This document shows positions 1 through 8,226 of a stretch of 64,000 nt of DNA, in pieces. The position numbers were made by a program, and so were the translations under genes. Within the stretch, counting starts at the first letter, position 1, and each line of letters begins with the position of its first letter. This stretch comes from Microbacterium testaceum StLB037 (GTDB lineage Bacteria > Actinomycetota > Actinomycetes > Actinomycetales > Microbacteriaceae), in the NCBI RefSeq assembly GCF_000202635.1, contig NC_015125.1, positions 2,480,001 to 2,544,000 of the forward strand, written 5' to 3'. Under the pieces are notes generated by a model. That model was given only the letters and a program-made list of their open reading frames with translations, ran no database searches and had not been told where the DNA came from.

Positions 1-1
1 C

Positions 2-574
2 GTCGGAGTGCCCTACGCCGCCGACATCATGAACTTCGTCGTCATCACCGCGCTGCTCTCGGTGGGTAACAGCGGCCTGTACTCGTGCGCCCGGATGCTG
101 TTCTCTCTCGCCGAGGAGGGATACGCGCCGCGCGCGTTCACGCGGCTCACCCGTCGTGGCATCCCGATGATCGCCCTGCTCGTGAGCCTCGCGATCGGTC
201 TCGTCTCGCTCATCTCGAGCGTCATCGCCGCCGAGACCGTGTACCTCGTGCTCGTGTCGATCGCGGGCTTCGCCGCGGTGGCCGTGTGGATGTCGATCGT
301 CGCGGCGCAGTACTTCCACCGGCGCGCGTTCGTCCGCGGCGGGGGAGACGTCGCGACTCTCGTCTACCGCACGCCGTTCTACCCGCTCGTGCCGATTCTG
401 GCATTCGTCCTGCTGACCGCCTCGATCGTCGCGATCGCGTTCGACCCCGAGCAGGCTCCGGCGCTGTACTTCGGCATCCCGTTCGTCGGCCTCTGCTACC
501 TGTTCTTCTGGTGGCGGTACGGCCGCAAGGGCGTCGCGCCGAAGGCTCTCGACGAGGAGGCGCCGGTCGCCTGA
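2..574 (+). CDS. APC-superfamily amino acid permease, C-terminal part
   Basis: The reading frame is open to the left edge, so only the last 190 or so residues are present. They contain about five hydrophobic segments with the APC-like stretch GNSGLYSCARMLFSLAEEGY, followed by RRGIPMIALL, which matches the cytoplasmic loop of the AnsP/GabP/LysP type permeases. The protein ends in a short charged tail. The role is inner-membrane amino acid or amine uptake; the substrate cannot be read from this fragment. The amine oxidase gene that follows on the same strand would fit an amine or amino acid substrate, but the 144-bp gap means co-transcription is only an inference. Confidence 0.85.
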   Translation, partial: VGVPYAADIMNFVVITALLSVGNSGLYSCARMLFSLAEEGYAPRAFTRLTRRGIPMIALLVSLAIGLVSLISSVIAAETVYLVLVSIAGFAAVAVWMSIVAAQYFHRRAFVRGGGDVATLVYRTPFYPLVPILAFVLLTASIVAIAFDPEQAPALYFGIPFVGLCYLFFWWRYGRKGVAPKALDEEAPVA

Positions 575-718
575 GCCCGGCGCTCGCTATACGCGGCGTC
601 GATCGCGGTCAGCGGCACCGTACGCCGGGGTGACTGTCGCCCGCGCGTGGGACCCAGTACGGTTCCCGGAAAGGCGACGCAGCCCCGCCGGGGCGGGTCC
701 GAGGCCGGGGAGGCATCC

Positions 719-2041
719 ATGGAGACCGTCGACACGATCATCGTGGGAGCCGGAGTCTCCGGTCTGGCCGCGGCGCGCTTGCTCACCCGCGCCGGCCGTC
801 GCGTCGTCGTTCTCGAGGCGCGCGACCGCATCGGCGGACGCACGTACACGGACCGCTCCGGCGGACACGTCACCGATCGCGGGGCCTCCTGGATCCACGG
901 GATCGACGGCAGCCCGGTCGCCGAGGCGGCACATGCGTTCGGGATGCCGATGGTCGAGTTCACGGTCGGCGGATACCAGCCGGCCGGGCGGCCGCTGACG
1001 TACTTCGGTGAGGACGGGTCGCGCCTTTCGGCCGAGGAGGTCGCGCAGTACGCCGCCGACATCCGCGCGCTGAACGCGACTCTCGTCGACGTCATCGCCG
1101 ACTCCGCTCCGGATGCCACCTACGCCGACGTCGTCGACCGGGCCCTCGCCGCGCAGGACTGGGATGACGCGCGCGCGGCGCGCGTGCGCGAGTACAACGA
1201 CCGTCGCGCGCAGGAGCAGTACGGCGTCGCGATGACCGGGCTCGGGGCGCACGGCCTCGACGACGACACCGTGAACGGCGACGAGGTCGTCTTCCCGCGC
1301 GGATATGACGAGCTCGCGCGGAACCTCGCCGAAGGGGTGGATGTGCGTCTGTCGCACGTGGTGTCGGCCATCCGCTGGTCGCCCGACGGGGTCGAGGTCG
1401 ACACCGACCACGGCTCGCTCTCGGCCTCGAACGTCGTCGTCACGGTGCCGGTCGGCGTCCTGCAGTCCGGCGATCTCGCGATCGAGCCCGAGCTGCCCGC
1501 GACCCACCGCCGCGCCCTGGGCCTGCTGCGGATGAACGCCTTCGAGAAGGTCGTGCTGCGCTTCCCCGACAGATTCTGGGATGCCGAGGTCTACGGCATC
1601 CGTCAGCTCGGTGCCGAGGGGGAGTGGTGGCACTCCTGGTACGACCTCGGGCGGATCCACGACGAGCCCGCCCTGCTGACGTTCGCCGCGGGACCCGCGG
1701 CGGTCGCGACCCGCGCGTGGTCGGACGAGGAGATCGTCGCCTCGACGCTGGCGCAGTTGCGGCGGCTCTACGGCGATGCCGTCCCCGAGCCCGAGAGCGC
1801 GGTCGTGACGCGCTGGCAGGACGACCCGTTCGCGCGCGGCTCGTACGCCTATATGCTTCCGGGCTCGGTCGGGGCGGACCACGACGAGCTGGCCGTTCCG
1901 GTCGGCGGGGTGCTGCACCTCGCGGGCGAGGCGACGTGGGGCGACGACCCCGCGACGGTCCCGGGCGCGATGCTCTCGGGCCACCGCGCCGCCGAGAACG
2001 TGCTGGGGCGCGAGATCCCGCTGAGCGCGCTCTGGTCGTAG
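719..2041 (+). CDS. Flavin monoamine oxidase family protein
   Basis: A 440-residue FAD-dependent amine oxidase. The N-terminus has the dinucleotide-binding motif IIVGAGVSGLAAARLL followed by the acidic VLEARDRIGGRT segment; the C-terminus has LAGEATWGDDPATVPGAMLSG, the second FAD-contact region. The ATG at 719 is chosen because a strong GGGGAGG ribosome site lies about 6 nt upstream and the FAD motif starts at residue 7; an in-frame GTG further upstream adds only non-conserved residues. It oxidises an amine to an imine and then an aldehyde with H2O2 release; polyamines or phenylethylamine-like compounds are typical family substrates, but the substrate here is unknown. It follows an APC permease gene. 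Confidence 0.88.
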   Translation: METVDTIIVGAGVSGLAAARLLTRAGRRVVVLEARDRIGGRTYTDRSGGHVTDRGASWIHGIDGSPVAEAAHAFGMPMVEFTVGGYQPAGRPLTYFGEDGSRLSAEEVAQYAADIRALNATLVDVIADSAPDATYADVVDRALAAQDWDDARAARVREYNDRRAQEQYGVAMTGLGAHGLDDDTVNGDEVVFPRGYDELARNLAEGVDVRLSHVVSAIRWSPDGVEVDTDHGSLSASNVVVTVPVGVLQSGDLAIEPELPATHRRALGLLRMNAFEKVVLRFPDRFWDAEVYGIRQLGAEGEWWHSWYDLGRIHDEPALLTFAAGPAAVATRAWSDEEIVASTLAQLRRLYGDAVPEPESAVVTRWQDDPFARGSYAYMLPGSVGADHDELAVPVGGVLHLAGEATWGDDPATVPGAMLSGHRAAENVLGREIPLSALWS

Positions 2042-2065
2042 GGTTCGGCGCCGGGCCGCGGCGGA

Positions 2066-2254
2066 GGTCCCTGAGCTTGTCGAAGGGGCCGGGGGCTTCG
2101 ACAGGCTCAGCCACCTGGGTCGCGGCGGAGGGCGCTGGGTCGCGGCGGAGGTCCCTGAGCTTGTCGAAGGGGCCGGGGGCTTCGACAGGCTCAGCCACCT
2201 GGGTCGCGGCGGAGGGACGCAGGAGCGGGGCGGAGGTCCCTGAGCTTGTCGAAG
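2066..2254. repeat. REP-like palindromic repeats (two full, one half copy)
   Basis: Two 84-bp-spaced copies each carry a 15-bp arm CTGAGCTTGTCGAAG (2071-2085 and 2155-2169), a GC-rich loop, and the matching arm CTTCGACAGGCTCAG (2096-2110 and 2180-2194), with one G-U wobble. A third copy at 2240-2254 has the left arm only. They lie between the convergent amine oxidase and sulfurtransferase genes, so they can act as a bidirectional terminator. The same family, with GG instead of AA in the middle, recurs at 52.7 kb. Confidence 0.85.
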
Positions 2255-2270
2255 GGACCGGGGGAATCCG

Positions 2271-3131
2271 CTACCGCGGCTCCGGCCCCGTGGCCACCGG
2301 CAGCTCCTCGTGGTTCGACCACTGACTCCACGACCCGGGGAACACCCGCGGCGCGAACCCCGCCAGCGTGAGCGCCACCGCCTGGTGCGCGGCGGTCACC
2401 CCCGAGCCGCAGTAGACCCCCACCGTCATGCCGTCCTCGGCTCCCAGCATCCGGAAGCGCGAGCGCAGCGCGTCCGGCGCGAGGAAGCGTCCGTCGCCGT
2501 CGACGTTCTCCGTCGTGGGCGCGCTGACCGCTCCGGGTACGTGGCCAGCGCGCGGATCGATCGGCTCCACCTCGCCGCGGTAACGCTCGCCGGCGCGGGC
2601 GTCGAGCAGCAGGTCGGACGACGCGAACGCGCCCACCTCGTCGAGCTCCAGCGTCGGCAGCGCCCCGTACGACAGCTCGACGGTTCCGGGCGCCGGGGTC
2701 TCGGCATCCCCCTCCTCCACCTCGAAGCCCGCCCCGGTCCAGGCCGCCAGCGCCCCGTCGAGCAGCCGGACGTCGGCGACCCCCGCGTACCGCAGCAGCC
2801 ACCACGCCCGCGCGCTCGACATGTTCTTCAGGTCGTCGTAGACCACGACGGTGTCGCCCGCGTCGATGCCCCATCGTCGGGCCGCCGCCTGCAGCGTCTC
2901 GACCGGAGGGATCGGATGCCGGCCCTCGGTCGGCTCGCCGTGGGCGGCCAGATCGTGGTCGAGGTCGACATACTGCGCGCCCGGGATATGCCCCGCGCGG
3001 TACTCCGGGAGCCCGTCGGGCCGGTCGAGGCGCCAGCGGACGTCGAGCACGCGCACCGGTCCACCGTCGGGGAAGGCCCCCGCGGCGAGGGCGTCGTGCA
3101 GGGCGGGCGCGGTCGTGAGGATCGAGGCCAT
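2271..3131 (-). CDS. sseA: Sulfurtransferase (mercaptopyruvate/thiosulfate type)
   Basis: A 286-residue two-domain rhodanese. The first, inactive domain holds VLDVRW and EYRAGHIPGA; the second holds DARAGERYRGEVEPIDPRAG and the active loop CGSGVTA with Cys241. The CGSGVTA loop is the signature of 3-mercaptopyruvate sulfurtransferases, as against CRKGVTA in thiosulfate-specific rhodaneses. It moves sulfur onto cyanide or thiols in the cytoplasm. The ATG follows a CAGACT hexamer by 6 nt, which suggests a leaderless transcript with an imperfect -10. Length matches the family. Confidence 0.92.
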   Translation of the reverse strand: MASILTTAPALHDALAAGAFPDGGPVRVLDVRWRLDRPDGLPEYRAGHIPGAQYVDLDHDLAAHGEPTEGRHPIPPVETLQAAARRWGIDAGDTVVVYDDLKNMSSARAWWLLRYAGVADVRLLDGALAAWTGAGFEVEEGDAETPAPGTVELSYGALPTLELDEVGAFASSDLLLDARAGERYRGEVEPIDPRAGHVPGAVSAPTTENVDGDGRFLAPDALRSRFRMLGAEDGMTVGVYCGSGVTAAHQAVALTLAGFAPRVFPGSWSQWSNHEELPVATGPEPR

Positions 3132-3137
3132 GGTCCC

Positions 3138-3143
3138 AGTCTG
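3138..3143 (-). promoter_or_regulatory. Leaderless -10 candidate (CAGACT) for sseA
   Basis: CAGACT on the minus strand ends 6 nt before the ATG of the sulfurtransferase. It deviates from TANNNT in the first base but shares the fixed spacing seen at many genes here. Confidence 0.45.
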
Positions 3144-3147
3144 GCCC

Positions 3148-3648
3148 TCAGCTCACCGGGGCGGGACCCCGGGTCCGTCCGTCGGCGACGCGCGCCCGCG
3201 CGCGATCGTGGCGGGAGGTGACGGGCACGGTCTCGGTGGCACGGGGAAGCCCCATCGGAGGGGTCGCGACGTAGATGGTCTCGGCGCGCTCGACGACGTG
3301 CGTCTCGTGCCAGATGCCCACCGCACCGGGCGTCTTCCGCGCTCGCCGGTTGAAGCGGGTCCACGCCGGGCGGTGCTCCTGCTGCGGAGCGGAGGCGTAC
3401 GCGTACAGCTTCTCAAGCGACGACCAGTACTGCACGAGGTAGGGCCCTCGCGAACCGAGCAGCATCGTGAAGCCGAGGAGCCCGGATTCGGGATCGACGC
3501 TGAGCTCGCGCAGCATCCGGGGCATGTCGCCCATCAACGGCATCCACTGATCCGGCCGCCACCATTTGTTGACCGTCATCCCGATGTGGAAGACGACGAG
3601 CTCGCCGTCGTAGCGGTGGGTCATCCGACCCGGATTGATGGATGCCAT
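3148..3648 (-). CDS. DUF4188 domain protein (monooxygenase-like)
   Basis: A 166-residue protein recognised as DUF4188 from the start INPGRMTHRYDGELVVFHIG, MTVNKWWRPDQW and WSSLEKLYAYA. The fold is the dimeric ferredoxin-like barrel found in small monooxygenases; no reaction is proven for the family. The C-terminal 20 residues are Arg-rich and not part of the domain. It is divergent from a MerR-type regulator with a 71-bp spacer containing a clear dyad, a common arrangement for a regulator and its target, so I infer that the MerR protein controls this gene and that it responds to a small molecule. Confidence 0.8.
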   Translation of the reverse strand: MASINPGRMTHRYDGELVVFHIGMTVNKWWRPDQWMPLMGDMPRMLRELSVDPESGLLGFTMLLGSRGPYLVQYWSSLEKLYAYASAPQQEHRPAWTRFNRRARKTPGAVGIWHETHVVERAETIYVATPPMGLPRATETVPVTSRHDRARARVADGRTRGPAPVS

Positions 3649-3660
3649 GGGCTCGTCCTC

Positions 3661-3706
3661 ACTCGATAGTGTTGCTATCCAGTGTTAGATAGTAGGGCTA
3701 TCGAGT
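3661..3706. promoter_or_regulatory. Dyad operator between DUF4188 gene and MerR regulator
   Basis: Perfect 9-bp arms ACTCGATAG (3661-3669) and CTATCGAGT (3698-3706) enclose a second dyad GATAG-TGTTG-CTATC (3665-3679). The segment is markedly AT-richer than its surroundings. A TTGACT -35-like element reads on the minus strand at 3704-3709. MerR-family proteins bind such long dyads across the promoter spacer, so this is the likely operator for both divergent genes. Confidence 0.7.
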
Positions 3707-3719
3707 CAAGGGGGTCGGC

Positions 3720-4328
3720 GTGCGGATTTCAGAACTGTCAGCCGAGAGCGGTGTTCCCGTCGCGACGATCAAGTACTACCTGCGCGAGAAGCTGCTGCCG
3801 GAGGGCGAGCGCTCCTCGCCCACGCAGGCGTCCTACGGCGTCGCCCACGTGCAGCGACTCGGGGTCATCCGAGCGCTCGTCGACGCCGGTGTCGGGATCG
3901 CGGGAGTGCGCAAGGTGGTCGGTGTGCTCGAGGAGCCGCCCGAGAACCCCTACGACCTGCTCGGCGCAGCGAACGCCGCCGTGACCCCCGCGATCGTGGG
4001 CGACCCCGATCTGACCGAGGCGACCGCGCTGCTGGAGCGCATGGGCGGAAGCCCGGAGACGTGCTTCCCCGACCAGCTCGCGGCGGTCGCGCATGCCCTC
4101 TCGACGCTGGAGCGCGCCGGGTTCACGGTGCCGGAGCCCGTGATGGCGTCCTACCTCGAGCACCTGTCCGCGATCGCCGAGGCGGAGCTGGCCGCGACCC
4201 CCGACACGTCGATCGAGGACGCCGTGCGCTATGTCGTGCTCGGCACCGCGCTCGTCGAGCCGCTGATCCTGGCGCTCCGCCGTGTCGCGGAACAGGTGGC
4301 CGCCTCGCGGCGCTTCGGCACGGGCTGA
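3720..4328 (+). CDS. MerR-family transcriptional regulator
   Basis: A 202-residue regulator that starts with GTG. The N-terminal winged helix is complete: RISELSAESGVPVATIKYYL is the MerR recognition helix-turn-helix, and SYGVAHVQRLGVIRALVDAG is the wing plus second HTH. The region from residue 75 on is helical with no metal-binding cysteine cluster (one Cys only), which argues against a metal sensor and for an organic ligand. It is divergent from the DUF4188 gene with a shared operator between them. Regulation is probably autoregulatory through that dyad. Confidence 0.88.
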   Translation: MRISELSAESGVPVATIKYYLREKLLPEGERSSPTQASYGVAHVQRLGVIRALVDAGVGIAGVRKVVGVLEEPPENPYDLLGAANAAVTPAIVGDPDLTEATALLERMGGSPETCFPDQLAAVAHALSTLERAGFTVPEPVMASYLEHLSAIAEAELAATPDTSIEDAVRYVVLGTALVEPLILALRRVAEQVAASRRFGTG

Positions 4329-4340
4329 CCCGCGGCGGGC

Positions 4341-4631
4341 TCAGGGCTCCGGGTTGGTCGCCGCTCCGTCGAGCCAGAGGGTGTCGCTCTTGTCGCCGTG
4401 TGGACCGGATCGGCCGACGTGCTTGTCGCCGATGTTCGGTCCCTTCGTGATCACGTGCACCAGAGCCATGCCGTGACCGCGACCGAGGTCGTAGTCGTCT
4501 TTCAACCACTGCAGGATCGGCGTGGCTTTCGTGCCGGGGCCGAACCCCCGCTCGTCCGCGAGCGCGATGAACTGCCGCGGGGTGAGCCCGGTCTTGGTTT
4601 CGATGTTGTCGAGGTACGCCTGGAAGGACAT
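4341..4631 (-). CDS. DUF4287 domain protein
   Basis: A 96-residue protein. The N-terminal half matches DUF4287, SFQAYLDNIETKTGLTPRQF followed by FGPGTKATPILQWLKDDYDLGRGH cut into the usual helix-turn pattern; the C-terminal half (HVGRSGPHGDKSDTLWLDGA) is the usual extension. The biochemical function of the family is unknown. It is convergent with the MerR gene. A TAGCCT hexamer lies 6 nt before its ATG, so the transcript is probably leaderless. Confidence 0.82.
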   Translation of the reverse strand: MSFQAYLDNIETKTGLTPRQFIALADERGFGPGTKATPILQWLKDDYDLGRGHGMALVHVITKGPNIGDKHVGRSGPHGDKSDTLWLDGAATNPEP

Positions 4632-4637
4632 GACCGG

Positions 4638-4643
4638 AGGCTA
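4638..4643 (-). promoter_or_regulatory. Leaderless -10 (TAGCCT) for the DUF4287 gene
   Basis: TAGCCT on the minus strand, followed by exactly 6 nt and ATG at 4631. Confidence 0.65.
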
Positions 4644-4710
4644 GCGCGACCCGCCGACACGGTCTACGCATCGGGCGCGGCCAGGCGTGAGCGATGTCGG
4701 CACCCCGGGG

Positions 4711-4716
4711 TACGGT
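4711..4716 (+). promoter_or_regulatory. Leaderless -10 (TACGGT) for the double GNAT gene
   Basis: TACGGT, then 6 nt, then ATG at 4723. The hexamer decides the start in favour of this ATG over an in-frame GTG at 4687. Confidence 0.65.
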
Positions 4717-4722
4717 CGAAGG

Positions 4723-5691
4723 ATGGCCGTCACCCTGCACCGGGCGCCCGTCGCCGAGATCGACCCCCGCACCCTCTACCGCCTCCTCTGGCTGCGCGTG
4801 ACCGTGTTCGTCGTCGAGCAGGAGGCCGCGTACCCCGAGATCGACGGTCGCGACATCGAGCCGGGTGCCGAGCTCATGTGGATGAGCGAGGGCGACGAGG
4901 TCCTCGCGACGCTCCGTGTCCTCCGCGAGTCGACGAACACGCGCATCGGTCGGGTCGCGACCGCCGCCGCGGCTCGCGGCCGTGGCCTCGCCGCCGACCT
5001 CATGCGCGCGGCGGTGGAGATCCTGGATGCCGAGACCCCCGGCATTCCGATCCTCCTCGACGCCCAAGCGCACCTGGCGTCCTGGTACGGACGCTTCGGC
5101 TTCGTCGTGTCGGGGGCACCGTTCGCCGAGGACGGCATTCCGCACGTGCCGATGCGGCGGACGCGCCTCACCACCGAGCGTCTGGTGCTGCGCGAGTGGA
5201 CCCGGTCCGACGACGACCGTGCGTTCCTGTTCGACATGTACCGGCGGCCGGAGGTTCGGCGCTACCTGGGCAATGGGCAGGTGATGACCGATCCGGCCGA
5301 GGTCGACGCGACGCTCGACCGCTGGACGAGCCTGGCCGACGGCATCCTGGGCGTCCGGGCCGTCGAGGCACACGACGGCCACCGACTGGGGTCGGTGCTG
5401 CTGAAGCACATCCCCTGGTCGGCGGGCGTCGGCGACGGGCGACCCGAAGACATCGAGATCGGCTGGCACTTCCATCCCGACGCGTGGGGGTCCGGGTACG
5501 CCACCGAGGCGGCTGCCGCGGTCCTCGCGCTCGCAGGCGCGAACGGCATCCGCAAGCTCGTGGCGGTCACGAATCCGGCGAACGCGGCATCCGGCGCGGT
5601 CGCGCAGCGCATCGGGCTGCGCCCCGCCGGGGAGACGGTCGACTACTACGACACCACCTGCGCGCTGTACATCGGGGAGCCTGGCGCGTGA
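4723..5691 (+). CDS. Tandem GNAT acetyltransferase (ElaA-like + RimJ-like)
   Basis: A 322-residue fusion of two GNAT domains. Residues 1-148 resemble ElaA: LYRLLWLRVTVFVVEQEAAY at the front and RGRGLAADLMRAAVEIL as the acetyl-CoA loop, then ASWYGRFGFVVSG. Residues 150-322 resemble RimJ/RimL: TTERLVLREWTRSD, EIGWHFHPDAWGSGYATEAA and NPANAASGAVAQRIGLRP. The domains meet with almost no linker. Both retain a recognisable acetyl-CoA binding loop, so two acyl-transfer sites are possible. Targets are unknown. It overlaps the next gene by GTGA, which suggests translational coupling to the lipoprotein. Confidence 0.85.
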   Translation: MAVTLHRAPVAEIDPRTLYRLLWLRVTVFVVEQEAAYPEIDGRDIEPGAELMWMSEGDEVLATLRVLRESTNTRIGRVATAAAARGRGLAADLMRAAVEILDAETPGIPILLDAQAHLASWYGRFGFVVSGAPFAEDGIPHVPMRRTRLTTERLVLREWTRSDDDRAFLFDMYRRPEVRRYLGNGQVMTDPAEVDATLDRWTSLADGILGVRAVEAHDGHRLGSVLLKHIPWSAGVGDGRPEDIEIGWHFHPDAWGSGYATEAAAAVLALAGANGIRKLVAVTNPANAASGAVAQRIGLRPAGETVDYYDTTCALYIGEPGA

Positions 5692-7433
5692 GAGCCCGCG
5701 GGGTGGCGGCGACGGCCCTGGCCCTCGCGTGCACGCTCGTGCTGACCGGGTGCGACCTGGGATTCTCGCTGGGGTTCGGCGGGAAATCCGACGGGCACTT
5801 CGAGGGCAGCGAGCTCACCGTGCCCGTTCTCTACGTGAGCGGCGGCAAAGGGGGCGTGGCCTCGCAGCGGATCACGGCCGAGGCGGCCGACGGCGGCGAC
5901 CTCCGCATCGACATCACCGAGAACGACGTCAGCGGCGTCGCGCCGGTCACCCAGTCCGCGACATGGACGGCCGTCACCGCGGCGACTCTGCTCACCGGCG
6001 CCCGCCCCGACACGGCCTACACGTTCGGCTTCGACGCGCGCATCAACACCCCGGCCGCGGGGGCCGTGACCGCGGTCGGCGTGCTCGCGCTGTACTACGG
6101 CACCGAGGTGCAGCCGGGCGTCGCCCTGGCGGGCGGCGTGACGCCGTTCGGCACCGTGAGCCCCGTCGCGGGCCTTCCCGAACAGGTGTCGGCGGCGATC
6201 GAGGCCGGCGGGATCGACACGATCCTCGTCCCCGCGGGGCAACGTATCGCCGCGGATGCCGACGGCCGACCGGTCGACCTCGACCAGGTCGCGGCGACCG
6301 GCGGAATGACCATCACCGAGGTCGCCGACGTCGCCAGTGCCTACGCGATCATGACCGGCGAAGAGCTTCCGGAGGCGGTCTTCCCGACTCCGGCCGCCTC
6401 GCCCACACCCCTTCCGACCGCCACGGGAGGCCCGGCGGAGGCGGAGACCGGGGCATTCGCCGCCGCCGTCGACAGCGCCCTCGCCCGTGCCGACGCGTCT
6501 CTCGGGGCGGCGATCGACGCGTCCCTCGCCGAGCGATCGCGCGTCGCCGGCGACCGGGCACGCGCGCTTCGCGAGACCGGAGAGGGGAGCGGCGCGTTCG
6601 CGGCCGCCGCGAGCGCCGCCGATCTCGCCGCGGTGGCCGCCGCCGACTCGGTCGACTCGGCCGCGGTCGATGCCACACGCGCAGCGGCCGAGCAGATCCT
6701 GATGGATGCCGCGCGGGACGCCCCCGACACGCTCGACGTGGCCGACGTCTCGCTCGAAGTTCTGGGAGCGGCCGCGGACGCCTACGCGCTCGCCGCGTAC
6801 GCGCAGACCGCTCTCGCGGACGGCGAGGAGGCGGGGCCGCCCGCTGCGGCTCTCGCGCAGTCGTCGCTCGCCCGCGCGCAGGAGGGCGTCGACCTGCGCG
6901 ACGCGCTCGGCACGGGCGCAGGAGCCCTGTCGCGTGATGCCGATCTCGACGGGCTCGGATCGCTCCTGCGTCGCGCGGCGATCGCGGCCACCGACGCGTA
7001 CGTGTCGCGCGCCGGAGAGGCGCCGGTCCGCGCGGGCGATCTCCCGGCGGTTCGGCTCGCGGCCTTCGACGCGGCCCGCGAAGACCTCGAGGCCTTCGCC
7101 GCCGACGACGCCTGGCTCGGCCTCGCCCTCGCGACGACGTCGTTCTCGCGCACCGTCCCGCCGCTCGTCGCGCAGCAGTCGGTGCGGGTGCCCGACGGCG
7201 TCGACCCGACGGCGGCCGTACGGCAGCGGATCGCGGTCGGCGACGAGTACGCCGTGCGCGCGGTCGACGCCCTCGCCGACGCCGGGGCCGACGTGGCTCT
7301 CGTCCGCGGAGCCCTGGCCGACGCGACCGCGACCGCCACGGCGGCGCCGGCTCCCGGGGCGTCAGCGGTGTACGCCACGCCGTTCCTGCGCGCGCGTGTG
7401 CTCGCGTTCGCGGCCGGAGTCGAGCGCGAGTAG
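5688..7433 (+). CDS. Lipoprotein with inactive Lon-like (S16) domain and helical C-terminus
   Basis: A 581-residue predicted lipoprotein: signal peptide with lipobox LVLTGC (Cys22). Residues about 40-215 follow the Lon proteolytic domain: VSGGKGGVASQRITAEAADG, then NTPAAGAVTAVGVLALYYG, VQPGVALAGGVTPFGTVSPV and GGIDTILVPAGQ. These align with Lon's DGPSAG, MTGEITLRGQVLPIGGLKEK and GIKTVLIP. The catalytic Ser of PSAG is Ala123 and the catalytic Lys of GLKEK is Pro164, so the Ser-Lys dyad is gone. After a Pro-Thr linker (about residues 225-245) comes an Ala-rich, mostly helical region of some 330 residues that I do not recognise. GTG at 5688 overlaps the GNAT stop; GTG at 5703 is an alternative. 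Function is unknown; an extracytoplasmic binding or scaffold role is inference. Confidence 0.75.
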   Translation: MRARGVAATALALACTLVLTGCDLGFSLGFGGKSDGHFEGSELTVPVLYVSGGKGGVASQRITAEAADGGDLRIDITENDVSGVAPVTQSATWTAVTAATLLTGARPDTAYTFGFDARINTPAAGAVTAVGVLALYYGTEVQPGVALAGGVTPFGTVSPVAGLPEQVSAAIEAGGIDTILVPAGQRIAADADGRPVDLDQVAATGGMTITEVADVASAYAIMTGEELPEAVFPTPAASPTPLPTATGGPAEAETGAFAAAVDSALARADASLGAAIDASLAERSRVAGDRARALRETGEGSGAFAAAASAADLAAVAAADSVDSAAVDATRAAAEQILMDAARDAPDTLDVADVSLEVLGAAADAYALAAYAQTALADGEEAGPPAAALAQSSLARAQEGVDLRDALGTGAGALSRDADLDGLGSLLRRAAIAATDAYVSRAGEAPVRAGDLPAVRLAAFDAAREDLEAFAADDAWLGLALATTSFSRTVPPLVAQQSVRVPDGVDPTAAVRQRIAVGDEYAVRAVDALADAGADVALVRGALADATATATAAPAPGASAVYATPFLRARVLAFAAGVERE

Positions 7434-7449
7434 CGGGCCCGCCCTCCCG

Positions 7450-8226
7450 TCAATGCGGCGCGTGGTACTCCGCCGTTCCGCGCTTCCAGTAGCCCTTGAC
7501 GACGGTGGCGGCGGGGTCTCCTGACCACCGATCGAGCAGGAGCGCCCGCCCCGCTCGGACGATCGACTGCTCGGCGGCGACGAAGCCGAAGACGCAGCCC
7601 TCCGGCTGTTCCTCGACGTCGAGCGCGTCGAGCCAGTCGGCGAGCTCCTCTCCGGCGGGTCGGTCGCCGCGGTGCACCTGGATCACCTGCACGCCCGGGG
7701 GTGCGGCCACCGGGAGGTCGTGGGCGGCATCCGGGACCTCGATCGCGATGCGCCCGATGGCTTCGTCGTCCATCGCCGCGGCGAAGCGGCGGATCGCGGG
7801 AACGGCCGTCTCGTCGCCGACCAGGAGCCAGGCATCCGGGCGCCCGACGAGCACCATCGACCCGCGCGGCCCGCCGACGCCGACGCGGGCGCCGAGGGGA
7901 GCGGACGCGGACCAGCGGCTGCCGACGCCGTCGCCGTGCAGCGCCACGTCGATGTCGAGCCAGCCGTGCTCGGCATCCCAGCTCACCGGGGTGTACTCGC
8001 GGCTCGGTGCGGACCGCGCATCGTCGGCGGAGTCGTCGGGGAAGAACACCCGGATGTGATCGTCGGCGCCGGGGGAGTCGAAACCGCGGAGGTCGGCCCC
8101 CTCGAGGCGCAGTCGCACGTACGACGGGGTCAGGAACGTGCGGGCGGCGAGGGTCGCCGAGCGGAAGACCAGCTCGTGGCGACGGGGTTCGAGACGGGCA
8201 CCGAGGGCCGGGTTCGACATCTTCAC
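7450..8226 (-). CDS. Siderophore-interacting flavoprotein (SIP family)
   Basis: A 258-residue SIP/ViuB-type protein: FAD-binding region with REYTPVSWDAEHGWLDIDV, then LGARVGVGGPRGS and the C-terminal NAD(P)H-binding domain with LLVGDETAVPAI, FVAAEQSIVRAGRALLLDR and the terminal KGYWKRGTAEYH. Family members reduce ferric siderophores in the cytoplasm to release iron. The start GTG at 8226 follows a TAGCCT hexamer by 7 nt; ATG at 8220 is an alternative. The hexamer lies inside the IdeR box at 8227-8245, so iron-dependent repression is strongly suggested. Divergent from the matching ferric-siderophore transporter. Confidence 0.93.
   Translation of the reverse strand: MKMSNPALGARLEPRRHELVFRSATLAARTFLTPSYVRLRLEGADLRGFDSPGADDHIRVFFPDDSADDARSAPSREYTPVSWDAEHGWLDIDVALHGDGVGSRWSASAPLGARVGVGGPRGSMVLVGRPDAWLLVGDETAVPAIRRFAAAMDDEAIGRIAIEVPDAAHDLPVAAPPGVQVIQVHRGDRPAGEELADWLDALDVEEQPEGCVFGFVAAEQSIVRAGRALLLDRWSGDPAATVVKGYWKRGTAEYHAPH

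Noticed and set aside
4398..5687. Upstream extension of the lipoprotein frame through the GNAT gene
   Set aside because: The region translates to Arg-rich shadow sequence; signal peptide and lipobox fix the start at 5688 or 5703.
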